The notes: generated by a model from the sequence alone, not told the origin. Positions 1 to 5,857 are shown, numbered from the stretch's first letter. The stretch is DNA of 20,809 nucleotides from a virus (IMGVR_UViG_3300044645_000797:1-20809); one strand, 5' to 3'. Made by a program: numbers and translations.

Positions 1-176
1 GGCGCTACAGTCCGATAATGCATATTATCATACTATAGGCGGACATTCTATGTCCTAGGGGGAAAAGGATTGTTTTTCCATAGAATGGCACGAAAGTTGA
101 CGTAAGACCTGGCACCCCCTTTGCGGGTGGGCTTCGTTTACGATACCCCCCTCAAAAATTTTCCGTCTTTTTGACC
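1..176. promoter_or_regulatory. Non-coding leader with nested palindromes
   Basis: I see no convincing gene in this stretch. It holds several inverted repeats. GATAAT/ATTATC at 14-19 and 24-29 flanks the loop GCAT. GGACAT/ATGTCC at 41-46 and 50-55 flanks TCT. CATTCTATG at 44-52 pairs with CATAGAATG at 79-87, and GAAAA/TTTTC (62-66 and 74-78) lies inside it. CACCC/GGGTG (113-117 and 125-129) is a further short hairpin. The sequence ACTATAGG at 32-39 resembles the core of single-subunit phage RNA polymerase promoters. The 44-52 arm is used by two mutually exclusive hairpins. An upstream gene could end at the TAA at 16-18, but too little is visible to say. The role (operator, promoter, origin or RNA switch) is inference. 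Confidence 0.5.
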
Positions 177-713
177 ATGTTAAGTAAAATTAAAATTGGT
201 CAAGTTATTTCTCTCAATCAAGCTGAGAGGAAGTTGGCCCACTTCGTAGCCAAGAATCGCAACGGCAATAATCGTCATTTCAACACTACGAACTTGAAGG
301 TAAGCGATGCTGACCCTGCGACGGTGGATCTGGAAGGCGTGTGCGGCGAGATAGCCTTCTGTAAGCTATTCAATGTCTATCCCGACATCGACACGGATCG
401 TGAGCCTCCGCACCCGCTCTACGACGCGATTATCCCGCCTATCCCTCCGGGCATTCGCATCGATGTAAAGACGACGAAGTACGAGAATGGAAAGCTGCTG
501 GTCGATGCGCGCAAAGGTTCGAAGACCGATGGCGTGGATTTCTATGCTCTGATGACGGGTCAATTTCCCGGTCCGTATACGTTCAGGGGATTCATCGCGA
601 AGGAGCATATCATCCAGCCGCACAGGATCGGAACGATCATCAAGGGATACAAAAGCTACATTGCCGAGCAGAGCGAACTGACTGATAGTATTCCCAATCA
701 AGACTTATTCTGA
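177..713 (+). CDS. PD-(D/E)XK-like nuclease, small
   Basis: This 178-residue soluble protein has the spacing of a PD-(D/E)XK nuclease core. Counting from the ATG at 177, there is an acidic helix with Glu58 (GVCGEIAFCKLF), then Tyr82-Asp83, then the strand Ile-Asp96-Val-Lys98-Thr-Thr. The Asp-x-Lys and the upstream Glu and Asp are the expected metal-binding and catalytic positions. Known members of the fold include restriction enzymes, recombination exonucleases and resolvases. The partner and substrate here are unknown. A TTG six bases upstream (171) could add two residues; I chose the ATG because neither start has a Shine-Dalgarno sequence. It stands alone upstream of the capsid gene with about 200 bases between them. 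It could serve DNA processing or degrade competing DNA; neither is shown by the sequence. Confidence 0.6.
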   Translation: MLSKIKIGQVISLNQAERKLAHFVAKNRNGNNRHFNTTNLKVSDADPATVDLEGVCGEIAFCKLFNVYPDIDTDREPPHPLYDAIIPPIPPGIRIDVKTTKYENGKLLVDARKGSKTDGVDFYALMTGQFPGPYTFRGFIAKEHIIQPHRIGTIIKGYKSYIAEQSELTDSIPNQDLF

Positions 714-745
714 TTGACGCGTAAGGCACCAGTGTGTCTCAGTCC

Positions 746-783
746 GGCTATCGACCTTAAGCAAGGCGGAGGCTTGGTCAGCC
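746..783 (+). promoter_or_regulatory. Bulged stem-loop in the capsid gene leader
   Basis: The 199 bases between the nuclease and capsid genes contain no convincing gene. At 746-783 the right arm GCTTGGTCAGCC is continuous and pairs fully with the left arm GGCT-(ATC)-GACC-(TT)-AAGC. This gives 12 base pairs with two bulges on the 5' side and a nine-base loop (763-771). A second small hairpin, CCATC-GTTT-GATGG, lies at 845-858. An RNA of this shape in the leader of the most abundant virion protein could be a protein-binding site, a transcript-stability element or a processing site. The function is inference. Confidence 0.4.
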
Positions 784-912
784 ATCGCAAAACTGTCTAA
801 GCGGCAATGACGCTCCGCATCGGTCAGCGCGTAGGTCCGGTCCGCCATCGTTTGATGGATGGATAGAATGGCCTACCAAATGCAGATAACGTCGGTTTAA
901 TTTTTTCTCAAT

Positions 913-2151
913 ATGGCTTGTCCCAATGTCTTCAACGCCTTCGCCGTAGCGACTGAGTCGCTCGCGCAGGACGTCTATAAACGCGCCTCGTATCGCTCGA
1001 TGTGGCTCAATATGATTGAGCGCGGAGAGTATCCTCAAGGTACTGGCTTGACCCAGACCTCGTTCACCACCACTTCCATCGAGCCGACTGCGGCTGAGGA
1101 GTGGTCGGCTATCACGCTCGCCAGTGGCGAGAACGGTGGCGCTTGCGATGTCACTTACAGCGAGGTTCCGGTCGGCTATAATGCCGTTACTTGGAGTCCT
1201 GAGCGTTTCGCCCTCAAAGGTCCGCTCCTGTGTAAGGACGATCTGACCTTCGACCATCGCGTCGAGGCGTTCTTGCGCGTGTACTTGGAGAAGCTCTCGA
1301 TCCGCGCACAGCGTTCATGGGAAACCCGCTATCAGAACACCTTCGCCAAGTTCGCCATCAAGGCTGTGGCCGACTCGTCCTTCACTCAGGTCGAGACGAT
1401 TCCCTCTGGCGTGAATGAGTTCCCGTGGATTCAGACCGGATCGGCTGGTCAGGCGCTCAATCAGTCCACCTCTGAGTTGACTCAAGAGATGCTGGATGTC
1501 GCGGCTGCTACACTGATCCGTAACGGTGCGACGAATCCTGATAGCTCCGGTTTCATCTCGTACAGCAGCGATGGTCCGGTATTTCCGCTATATATCGGCT
1601 TGGAGGCTTCGCAGCGTATCGCTCAGAACAACCCCGCGTTCCGCGATGACTTGCGCTTCGCTGATCAGGGAAGTGGCGCTGGAGCGGAGTTGCTCAAGCG
1701 GATCGGTGCGAACCGGGTGATTAAGAACTATCGCCATGTGCCGAATCTGTTTCCGCCCCGCTTCACTTATGCTGGCGGCAAATACACGCTGGTGCAGCCG
1801 TTCACCAGTGCGAGCGGAACGAAGGGTACTGTGTTCAGCGTCAATTCGAGCTGGACGACCGCTCCGTACGAGGCTGCGTTCATCGTGACTCCGTATGTAT
1901 TCAAGAGCCACATCGTGCGGCCCGTCAATCGGGTTGGCGATCTGAGCTGGATGCCGACCAACTACATGGGCGAGTGGCAGTGGGTGACTGGTGCCTACAA
2001 GCTCGATGTGGATTGCGCCGATCCGCTGGAGAAGAAGGGTCAGCATTATGCTGAGTTCGTTCACGCAAGTGAGCCTATATTCACCAACCAAGGAATGACC
2101 ATCATCTTCCGACGTTGCACAGGCAGTTTAACCCAGATCATCTGCTCGTAA
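913..2151 (+). CDS. Major capsid protein (probable)
   Basis: This 412-residue protein has the size and character of a tailed-phage major capsid protein. It has an N-terminal helix-rich arm (FNAFAVATESLAQDVYKRASYRS), a segment GEYPQGTGLTQTSFTTTS around residues 38-55, a long central alpha/beta region, and a closing strand ending in an Arg-Arg-Cys pattern. I recognise the general pattern from phage capsid proteins but cannot align it to a named family by eye, so an HK97-like fold is an inference. It is followed immediately by an intrinsic terminator and preceded by a structured leader, as expected for a gene expressed at high level. There is no Shine-Dalgarno sequence before the ATG, only a T-rich run ending in CTCAAT. 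Its scaffold partner lies on the other strand at 6333-7514, which is unusual. An alternative role is another abundant head protein. Confidence 0.75.
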   Translation: MACPNVFNAFAVATESLAQDVYKRASYRSMWLNMIERGEYPQGTGLTQTSFTTTSIEPTAAEEWSAITLASGENGGACDVTYSEVPVGYNAVTWSPERFALKGPLLCKDDLTFDHRVEAFLRVYLEKLSIRAQRSWETRYQNTFAKFAIKAVADSSFTQVETIPSGVNEFPWIQTGSAGQALNQSTSELTQEMLDVAAATLIRNGATNPDSSGFISYSSDGPVFPLYIGLEASQRIAQNNPAFRDDLRFADQGSGAGAELLKRIGANRVIKNYRHVPNLFPPRFTYAGGKYTLVQPFTSASGTKGTVFSVNSSWTTAPYEAAFIVTPYVFKSHIVRPVNRVGDLSWMPTNYMGEWQWVTGAYKLDVDCADPLEKKGQHYAEFVHASEPIFTNQGMTIIFRRCTGSLTQIICS

Positions 2152-2176
2152 TCGATCAGAGGTTCATACGAAAGAT

Positions 2177-2212
2177 CCGCAGGCGTGAAAATGCTTGCGG
2201 GTTTTTCTTTTT
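2177..2212 (+). terminator. Intrinsic terminator after the capsid gene
   Basis: CCGCAGGC (2177-2184) pairs with GCTTGCGG (2193-2200), eight pairs including one G-U, around the loop GTGAAAAT. The stem is followed by TTTTTCTTTTT with one interrupting C. It lies 26 bases after the stop codon of the capsid gene. Confidence 0.85.
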
Positions 2213-2278
2213 GGGACATCGTTGCCTCGGTTGAATCAATAGGTTGAATGTCTTGTAAATCGCCTCACAACGAGGCAC

Positions 2279-2315
2279 CCCGTCACTGGCCCGAAAAGTT
2301 AGTGGCGGGTTTTTT
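2279..2315 (+). terminator. Second intrinsic terminator in the same gap
   Basis: CCCGTCACT (2279-2287) pairs with AGTGGCGGG (2301-2309), nine pairs including one T-G, around a 13-base loop, and is followed by six T residues. Just upstream, GCCTC/GAGGC (2262-2266 and 2272-2276) can form a small hairpin. TGCCTCG at 2223-2229 can pair instead with CGAGGCA at 2271-2277, so two alternative folds are possible before the terminator. Confidence 0.75.
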
Positions 2316-2371
2316 ATTGCCCGTTATCGCTTAGACATTGACATCCCAATGGGTCGCGTAATGCTCCCCGT

Positions 2372-2653
2372 ATGCCGTCATTTACGATTCCAAAAGGCGT
2401 AGAAATCCCCGAGAACCTTGCGGAGGGCGAAGCGTTCCAGACTATGGCGACTATCGTTCTTGGCAAGGGCGGTAAGGCGGAGGTCATCGAGATTGATGGT
2501 GTGGCCATTCCCGGATACGAGAAGAAATCCAAGGGCAAGAAGCTGGCCGAGCGCGGTGAGGAGGAGGAGATGGAGGAGGAGGGCGAGGCTCCCGGCGGCG
2601 GCGGTTTTATCGCCGAGGTGATGCAGCGCGGCGCTGGTCCGATGGCACGATAA
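2372..2653 (+). CDS. Small acidic, Gly-rich protein of unknown function
   Basis: This is a 93-residue protein I cannot assign to a family. Residues 1-50 look like a small mixed alpha/beta unit (MPSFTIPKGVEIPENLAEGE, then a hydrophobic strand IDGVAIPGYE). Residues 51-60 are Lys-rich. Residues 61-72 are a run of Glu (GEEEEMEEEGE), followed by GGGG and a short hydrophobic tail. Its place directly after the capsid gene suggests a head-associated accessory protein or capsid completion factor, but that is inference. It follows the second terminator, so it probably has its own promoter or depends on read-through. No Shine-Dalgarno sequence precedes the ATG. Confidence 0.65.
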   Translation: MPSFTIPKGVEIPENLAEGEAFQTMATIVLGKGGKAEVIEIDGVAIPGYEKKSKGKKLAERGEEEEMEEEGEAPGGGGFIAEVMQRGAGPMAR

Positions 2654-2674
2654 CCGATTTTTCAATAGAACGAT

Positions 2675-3112
2675 ATGCCAAACATCACATGCGACGAGGC
2701 GGCAACGCTCATCAACGAGGCGGCGTCGCTGGGATGTCGCTCACCGTGGGAGGTTGAGTTGGCCAAGCTGGCGCTGGAGAACCGCATTGCGACGTATCTT
2801 CAGGGCGGCGGTGCGACACGCGGTGCGTATCGGTCCGTGACGACCAGCGGCAGCGTGGTGAGCGGCGATTACTTCTTGGTCTGCGATGCGACGGCTGGCG
2901 CGATTACGCTGACATTGCCCCCGGCGGCGTTGGTTGCTGGTCGTATCTACGTTTTCAAGCGCATCAATGCTGGCGCGAATACGGTGACGGTTGATGCGTA
3001 CGCGTCCGAGACGATTGACGGAGCGGCCACACATGTGCTGTCCCCGCAATGGAATTCGATTACCATCATTTCGAACGGTACGGCTTGGTTCATCACTTCG
3101 CATCCGTTCTAA
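2675..3112 (+). CDS. Virion or fibre accessory protein with a beta domain
   Basis: This 145-residue protein has two parts. Residues 1-40 form a helical module (NITCDEAATLINEAASLGC, then SPWEVELAKLALENR) that recurs in the next gene. Residues about 50-145 are a beta-rich domain with repeated small and aromatic strands (YRSVTTSGSVVSGDYFLVCD; GRIYVFKRINAGANTVTVDA; WNSITIISNGTAWFI). This pattern is common in phage tail and appendage proteins. A likely reading is that the N-terminal module docks the protein on the virion and the beta domain is displayed. It is 21 bases downstream of the preceding gene and 6 bases upstream of its partial paralogue. The function is not proven. Confidence 0.65.
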   Translation: MPNITCDEAATLINEAASLGCRSPWEVELAKLALENRIATYLQGGGATRGAYRSVTTSGSVVSGDYFLVCDATAGAITLTLPPAALVAGRIYVFKRINAGANTVTVDAYASETIDGAATHVLSPQWNSITIISNGTAWFITSHPF

Positions 3113-3118
3113 AATATC

Positions 3119-3328
3119 ATGGCAAACATTTCTTGCGCCGATGCGGCCACACTAATTGCGGAGGCTCAGGGAGCTTCGTGCATGAGTCCGCGTGAACGAA
3201 TTCTGCTGGAGATTGGCCTACTCTGGGAAGCGGCGACGCTTGGCGGAATGGCGGATATCACGGCGGATAACACGGTGATAAGCGCGGATGTGACGATCAT
3301 CACGGCGGACATGACCGAATTTCTGTAG
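3119..3328 (+). CDS. Short paralogue with 7-residue TAD repeats
   Basis: This is a 69-residue protein. Residues 1-40 resemble the start of the preceding protein (NISCADAATLIAEAQGASC, SPRERILLEIGLLWEAA), sharing the two Cys, the AATLI-EA core and the Ser-Pro turn. In place of the beta domain it carries three copies of a seven-residue unit at residues 47-67: ITADNTV, ISADVTI, ITADMTE. The same unit appears in the large tail protein at 17399. It probably arose by duplication of the neighbour followed by replacement of the distal part. It may be a short virion decoration or adaptor; the function is unknown. There is no Shine-Dalgarno sequence before the ATG. Confidence 0.6.
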   Translation: MANISCADAATLIAEAQGASCMSPRERILLEIGLLWEAATLGGMADITADNTVISADVTIITADMTEFL

Positions 3329-3355
3329 GTCAACGAAACATTCATTTAGTCATAT

Positions 3356-4468
3356 ATGTCAAAGCAAACCATCAATATCGGCGCATCGCCGAACGACGGA
3401 ACGGGGACGCCGCTGCGGACCTCGTTCGATTATACCAACCAGAACTTCACCGAGCTGTACACGGCTCTTGGAGGCGGCGTTGGTCTTCCCGGTGCGACGA
3501 CTCAAGTCATCTTCAATGATGGCGGAACGAATCTGGCAGGCGATGCCGGTCTGGTTTACAACAAGACGACCGATGCGCTGACCGTTGCCGGACTCGTCAC
3601 CGCTGGCTCCGCCGCCATCACTGGCGATCTGACGGTGGACACCTCGACGCTGAAGGTTGATGCGACGAATGATCAGGTGGGTATTGGTACGGCGGCACCG
3701 ATTGCTGGTTCAAAACTTGATGTTCGCAGTGCGGTTGGAACTGGAATAGAAATTCAATCGCTTAATGTGGTTGATACATCTGCTCTTGCTATCAATAACG
3801 GTGGCGGATTGAGCATGGGTTATGTTTTCCTAGCTCCAAGCACCGTGATTGCCCGTGCGGGATGCATTAAGACAATCAAGGAAAACGCTACGGACGGTAA
3901 TTACGCCAGCGCAATGGTGTTTGGTGTTACCGCAAACGGAGTGGCAACCGCTGAACGGATGCGGCTCGACTCCACTGGCAACGTAAAAATAGCCAACGGT
4001 AACTTGGTAATGTCAACGTCCGGCAAAGGCATCGACTTCTCCGCGACTGCGGACGGCAGCGGAACGATGACCTCCGAGCTACTGAACGATTACGAGGAGG
4101 GGACGTTTACCGCTACGTTGAATGGAAGTGTTACTAATCCTGCAACTCTTTTAACAACAGTTGGTAAATACACTAAGATAGGCAGAACAGTAACTGCTCA
4201 GGTGTTTTTCTCAAATATAATTACTACAGGATATTCAGGAAGAATTTCCATTTCTGGATTACCATTTGCAAACGGAACTGTAGAAACCGTCGCAAGTGCT
4301 GGTTTTTACGGAGCAGCAACATTCACTGGATCTATTTTTGGATTGTGTACAGCATCTGGAACAGCTATTTCTATGTACTCATCTGTTTCTAACTCTGCAT
4401 TTGCCGATGTAACATTTAACCCCGGTTCTGTTCAATACATTTGGGCTAACTTAACCTACACCGTCTAA
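3356..4468 (+). CDS. Tail fibre protein, modular
   Basis: This 370-residue protein has the layout of a phage tail fibre. The N-terminus (SKQTINIGASPNDGTGTPLR, then an NFTELYTALGG segment) is a widespread phage fibre-attachment sequence. It is followed by a shaft of Gly/Thr/Asp-rich short beta repeats (residues about 50-125, with ITGDLTVDTSTLKVDATNDQ) and a middle beta region with an ERMRLDSTGNVKI segment. The LLNDYEEGTFTATL linker near residue 240 leads into a distal domain (about 250-370) that is probably the receptor-binding tip. The DNA for the tip is much poorer in G+C than the start of the gene (hand count: 114 of 300 bases at 4141-4440, against 139 of 240 at 3361-3600), which points to exchange of the tip. 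It is likely trimeric, by analogy with other fibres. Confidence 0.85.
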   Translation: MSKQTINIGASPNDGTGTPLRTSFDYTNQNFTELYTALGGGVGLPGATTQVIFNDGGTNLAGDAGLVYNKTTDALTVAGLVTAGSAAITGDLTVDTSTLKVDATNDQVGIGTAAPIAGSKLDVRSAVGTGIEIQSLNVVDTSALAINNGGGLSMGYVFLAPSTVIARAGCIKTIKENATDGNYASAMVFGVTANGVATAERMRLDSTGNVKIANGNLVMSTSGKGIDFSATADGSGTMTSELLNDYEEGTFTATLNGSVTNPATLLTTVGKYTKIGRTVTAQVFFSNIITTGYSGRISISGLPFANGTVETVASAGFYGAATFTGSIFGLCTASGTAISMYSSVSNSAFADVTFNPGSVQYIWANLTYTV

Positions 4469-4472
4469 TCAT

Positions 4473-4724
4473 ATGCTCACCGAACGCACCATATTCTCTC
4501 TCTGCGAGGTTCTTCCTTCAACCGTCCTTCAGGTTCGACTATCGGATCAGATCGTCGATGGCGAAGTCGTGAAGGCTTCCACCTTCCGCCGCTATTGCTT
4601 GCCTCCCGGCTCAGACCTTACGGGTCAGCCTGAACAGGTTGTAGCGATTGCCAACGCTGTCTGGACTCCTGCCGCTGTCGCAGCCTACGCCGCCGCTCAA
4701 ACCTCTAGCCCCACCATCCAATGA
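4473..4724 (+). CDS. Small conserved phage protein, copy 1 of a pair
   Basis: This is an 83-residue protein of unknown function. It has a beta-rich N-terminal half (FSLCEVLPSTVLQVRLSDQI) and the motif LPPGSDLTGQPEQVVAIANA, then VWTPAAVAAY. I recall the PG-x-x-L-x-GQP...IANA-WT pattern from small proteins next to phage tail fibres. It starts four bases after the fibre gene stop and overlaps the next gene by ATGA, so the three are probably translated together. It may be a fibre chaperone or a small tail subunit; this rests on position only. Confidence 0.6.
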   Translation: MLTERTIFSLCEVLPSTVLQVRLSDQIVDGEVVKASTFRRYCLPPGSDLTGQPEQVVAIANAVWTPAAVAAYAAAQTSSPTIQ

Positions 4725-5005
4725 TCGTACCAGTCAACATTGTCGCAGTGCAGTGCAACCAGAACAACTCGCTGTTCGTGACGACCGGCGTTGATTACGA
4801 CAACAGCGGTTCGATTGTGGGTTCTGAGATTACCTCGCAATACACATTGAACCCCGGTGACTCGCTGGAAGGGCAGCCAACCGAGGTTGTGAATATCGCC
4901 AATGCGCTGTGGACTTCGGCAGTTGTGGAGGCTTACAAGTTGGCGAATCCGGTGCCGGTTGTGGCAACGGCTGATTCGCTTGCAGAGGCTCCGCTCGCTA
5001 ACTAA
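4721..5005 (+). CDS. Small conserved phage protein, copy 2 of a pair
   Basis: This 94-residue protein is a clear paralogue of the preceding one. The shared core is LNPGDSLEGQPTEVVNIANA followed by LWTSAVVEAY, against LPPGSDLTGQPEQVVAIANA and VWTPAAVAAY. The N-terminal halves have diverged strongly; this copy has NIVAVQCNQNNSLFVTTGVD and a short Ala/Val-rich tail. Translation is coupled to copy 1 through the ATGA at 4721-4724. A tandem duplication followed by divergence is the simplest origin. Function is unknown; a fibre-associated role is inferred from the neighbours. Confidence 0.6.
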   Translation: MIVPVNIVAVQCNQNNSLFVTTGVDYDNSGSIVGSEITSQYTLNPGDSLEGQPTEVVNIANALWTSAVVEAYKLANPVPVVATADSLAEAPLAN

Positions 5006-5013
5006 CCATCACG

Positions 5014-5208
5014 ATGACGGACCACCACGCTTTTATTAGAGACATCTCAATCGGCGTCGGTGGTCCGATCATCGGTATTCTGGGGAACGCGGTATTTTCA
5101 GATCCTCATCTCAAGACTGCGTCGTTAGCTCTTGGCGCATTCGCCGCGCTTCTAACCTGCGCCGTCAAAGCACTCGAACTGTATCGCAAACTAAAAACAG
5201 AAAAATGA
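5014..5208 (+). CDS. Holin-like small membrane protein
   Basis: This is a 64-residue protein with two predicted membrane helices, about residues 11-29 (ISIGVGGPIIGILGNAVF) and 36-54 (ASLALGAFAALLTCAVKAL). It ends in a basic, charged tail (ELYRKLKTEK). Size, two-helix topology and position at the head of a lysis group fit a class II-like holin or a holin antagonist. Its stop overlaps the next gene by ATGA (5205-5208), so the two are probably made in a fixed ratio. Which of the two forms the lethal lesion cannot be told from the sequence. Confidence 0.6.
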   Translation: MTDHHAFIRDISIGVGGPIIGILGNAVFSDPHLKTASLALGAFAALLTCAVKALELYRKLKTEK

Positions 5209-5402
5209 ATCCTAATCTCGCCTCTCTTGTCCGCCACATCTTGACCGCTGCCGGTGGTTTCCTCGTCGCCAAAGGGTTGGCCAGTGCTGATCAACTCGCT
5301 GAACTCGTAGGCGCTGTCGTAAGCATCGCTGGCGTTGGCTGGTCTGTTTACAACAACAAGAAGGCCGCGAAGGCTGCGCCCGACGTCGCCAAAGCTGAAT
5401 GA
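5205..5402 (+). CDS. Putative holin, Pam3-gp28-like
   Basis: This is a 65-residue membrane protein. The N-terminus MNPNLASLVRHILTAAGGFL, followed by VAKGLASADQLAELVGAVVS and a GWSVYNNKKA segment, matches my memory of the Pam3-gp28 family of putative phage holins. There are hydrophobic segments at about 8-27 and 31-48, and the C-terminus is Lys-rich. It would open the inner membrane at the end of infection. It overlaps the genes on both sides by ATGA (5205-5208 and 5399-5402). No endolysin gene is recognisable nearby, so the enzyme it serves must lie elsewhere. Assignment to this family is by recall, not by search. Confidence 0.7.
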   Translation: MNPNLASLVRHILTAAGGFLVAKGLASADQLAELVGAVVSIAGVGWSVYNNKKAAKAAPDVAKAE

Positions 5403-5578
5403 ACTTCTTGGCCGACTTGGTGATGAAGCTGGTTATCTGGCTTCACGCGCTGACGAAGCAGGATGTCACAAGCGAAGATGCGAAAAAACAACCCGATCTT
5501 AAGCGCGGTCTGCTTGCTCGCATTGATGAGCATGAGCGTGAGCTGCGCGAGCCGGGTGATTTACGTCCCCCACGGTGA
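5399..5578 (+). CDS. Inner-spanin-like small protein
   Basis: A 59-residue frame opens at the ATG inside the ATGA overlap with the holin gene. Residues about 3-18 (FLADLVMKLVIWLHAL) form an N-terminal membrane anchor. Residues about 25-53 (EDAKKQPDLKRGLLARIDEH, then ERELREP) form a charged helix likely to coil. This N-in membrane anchor plus periplasmic helix is the plan of an inner-membrane spanin, although at 59 residues it is much shorter than lambda Rz. The last 116 bases overlap a second gene in another frame that encodes a lipoprotein-like product, as in other embedded spanin pairs. The tight coupling and the charged helix support a real gene; the spanin role is inference. Confidence 0.6.
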   Translation: MNFLADLVMKLVIWLHALTKQDVTSEDAKKQPDLKRGLLARIDEHERELREPGDLRPPR

Positions 5579-5702
5579 GCCTGTGCGCCTCGCTGAAAGC
5601 GTTAAGGCAAAGGTTTGGGTGGTTGACTCTACCGGCAAAACGGTGCGCTCTCAGAACCGTATAACGCTCTCAGAAGGCTGGTACGCACTTCCTAAGCCAT
5701 GA
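5463..5702 (+). CDS. Lipoprotein-like protein, possible outer spanin
   Basis: This 79-residue protein starts inside the preceding gene in another frame. It has a basic N-terminus (MRKNN from the second Met, residue 6), a hydrophobic core (PILSAVCLLALMSMSV) and Ser-Cys28, which looks like a lipoprotein signal. The -3 position is Ser rather than Leu, so the lipobox is imperfect. The mature part is a small beta-rich unit (SRVIYVPHGEPVRLAESVKA, then KVWVVD and EGWYALPKP). I recall the YVPHGEPVRL and GWY-LP pattern from phage lipoproteins next to holins. It would sit in the outer membrane and pair with the inner spanin. Unlike lambda Rz1 it is not Pro-rich. The start at 5478 (second Met) is an alternative. 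Confidence 0.65.
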   Translation: MSQAKMRKNNPILSAVCLLALMSMSVSCASRVIYVPHGEPVRLAESVKAKVWVVDSTGKTVRSQNRITLSEGWYALPKP

Positions 5703-5857
5703 AAAAGAACGTCCCGACCAATACGTCGCTCTACAGCAAGATGAAGTCAGCGGCGAAATCGAAGTTCGACGTGTATCCATCCGCATACGCTAATGCTTGG
5801 CTCGTTCGCGAGTACAAGAAGCGCGGCGGCAAATACAAGGTTGCCAATGTCGGATAA
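5699..5857 (+). CDS. Tiny conserved phage protein, VYPSAYANAW motif
   Basis: A 52-residue basic protein opens at the ATGA overlap with the lipoprotein gene (5699-5702). The core SKMKSAAKSKFDVYPSAYAN, then AWLVREYKKRGGKYK, matches a pattern I recall in many phages and some large DNA viruses, in which a Lys-rich helix leads into a VYPSAYAN motif. Function is unknown. The high charge (many Lys) and the small size suggest a nucleic-acid or virion-binding peptide, possibly packaged. It overlaps the next gene by 11 bases. Conservation of the motif is my main reason for calling so short a frame. Confidence 0.65.
   Translation: MKKNVPTNTSLYSKMKSAAKSKFDVYPSAYANAWLVREYKKRGGKYKVANVG

Noticed and set aside
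746-783. Possible tRNA or tRNA-like element at the leader hairpin
   Set aside because: There is a single bulged stem only; no T-arm GTTC sequence, anticodon arm or CCA-end pattern could be found around it.
808-867. A 19-codon frame (MTLRIGQRVGPVRHRLMDG) in the capsid leader
   Set aside because: Too short, with no ribosome site, no conserved motif that I know and no coupling to a neighbour.
778-1257. A 159-codon minus-strand frame across the capsid leader and gene
   Set aside because: No recognisable protein pattern; it overlaps the capsid gene in antisense and is best read as a shadow.
2338-2364. A consensus -35 hexamer TTGACA before the small acidic gene
   Set aside because: At 15-17 bases downstream the candidate -10 sequences (TAATGC, ATGCTC) match TATAAT poorly, and the start codon would follow within about ten bases.
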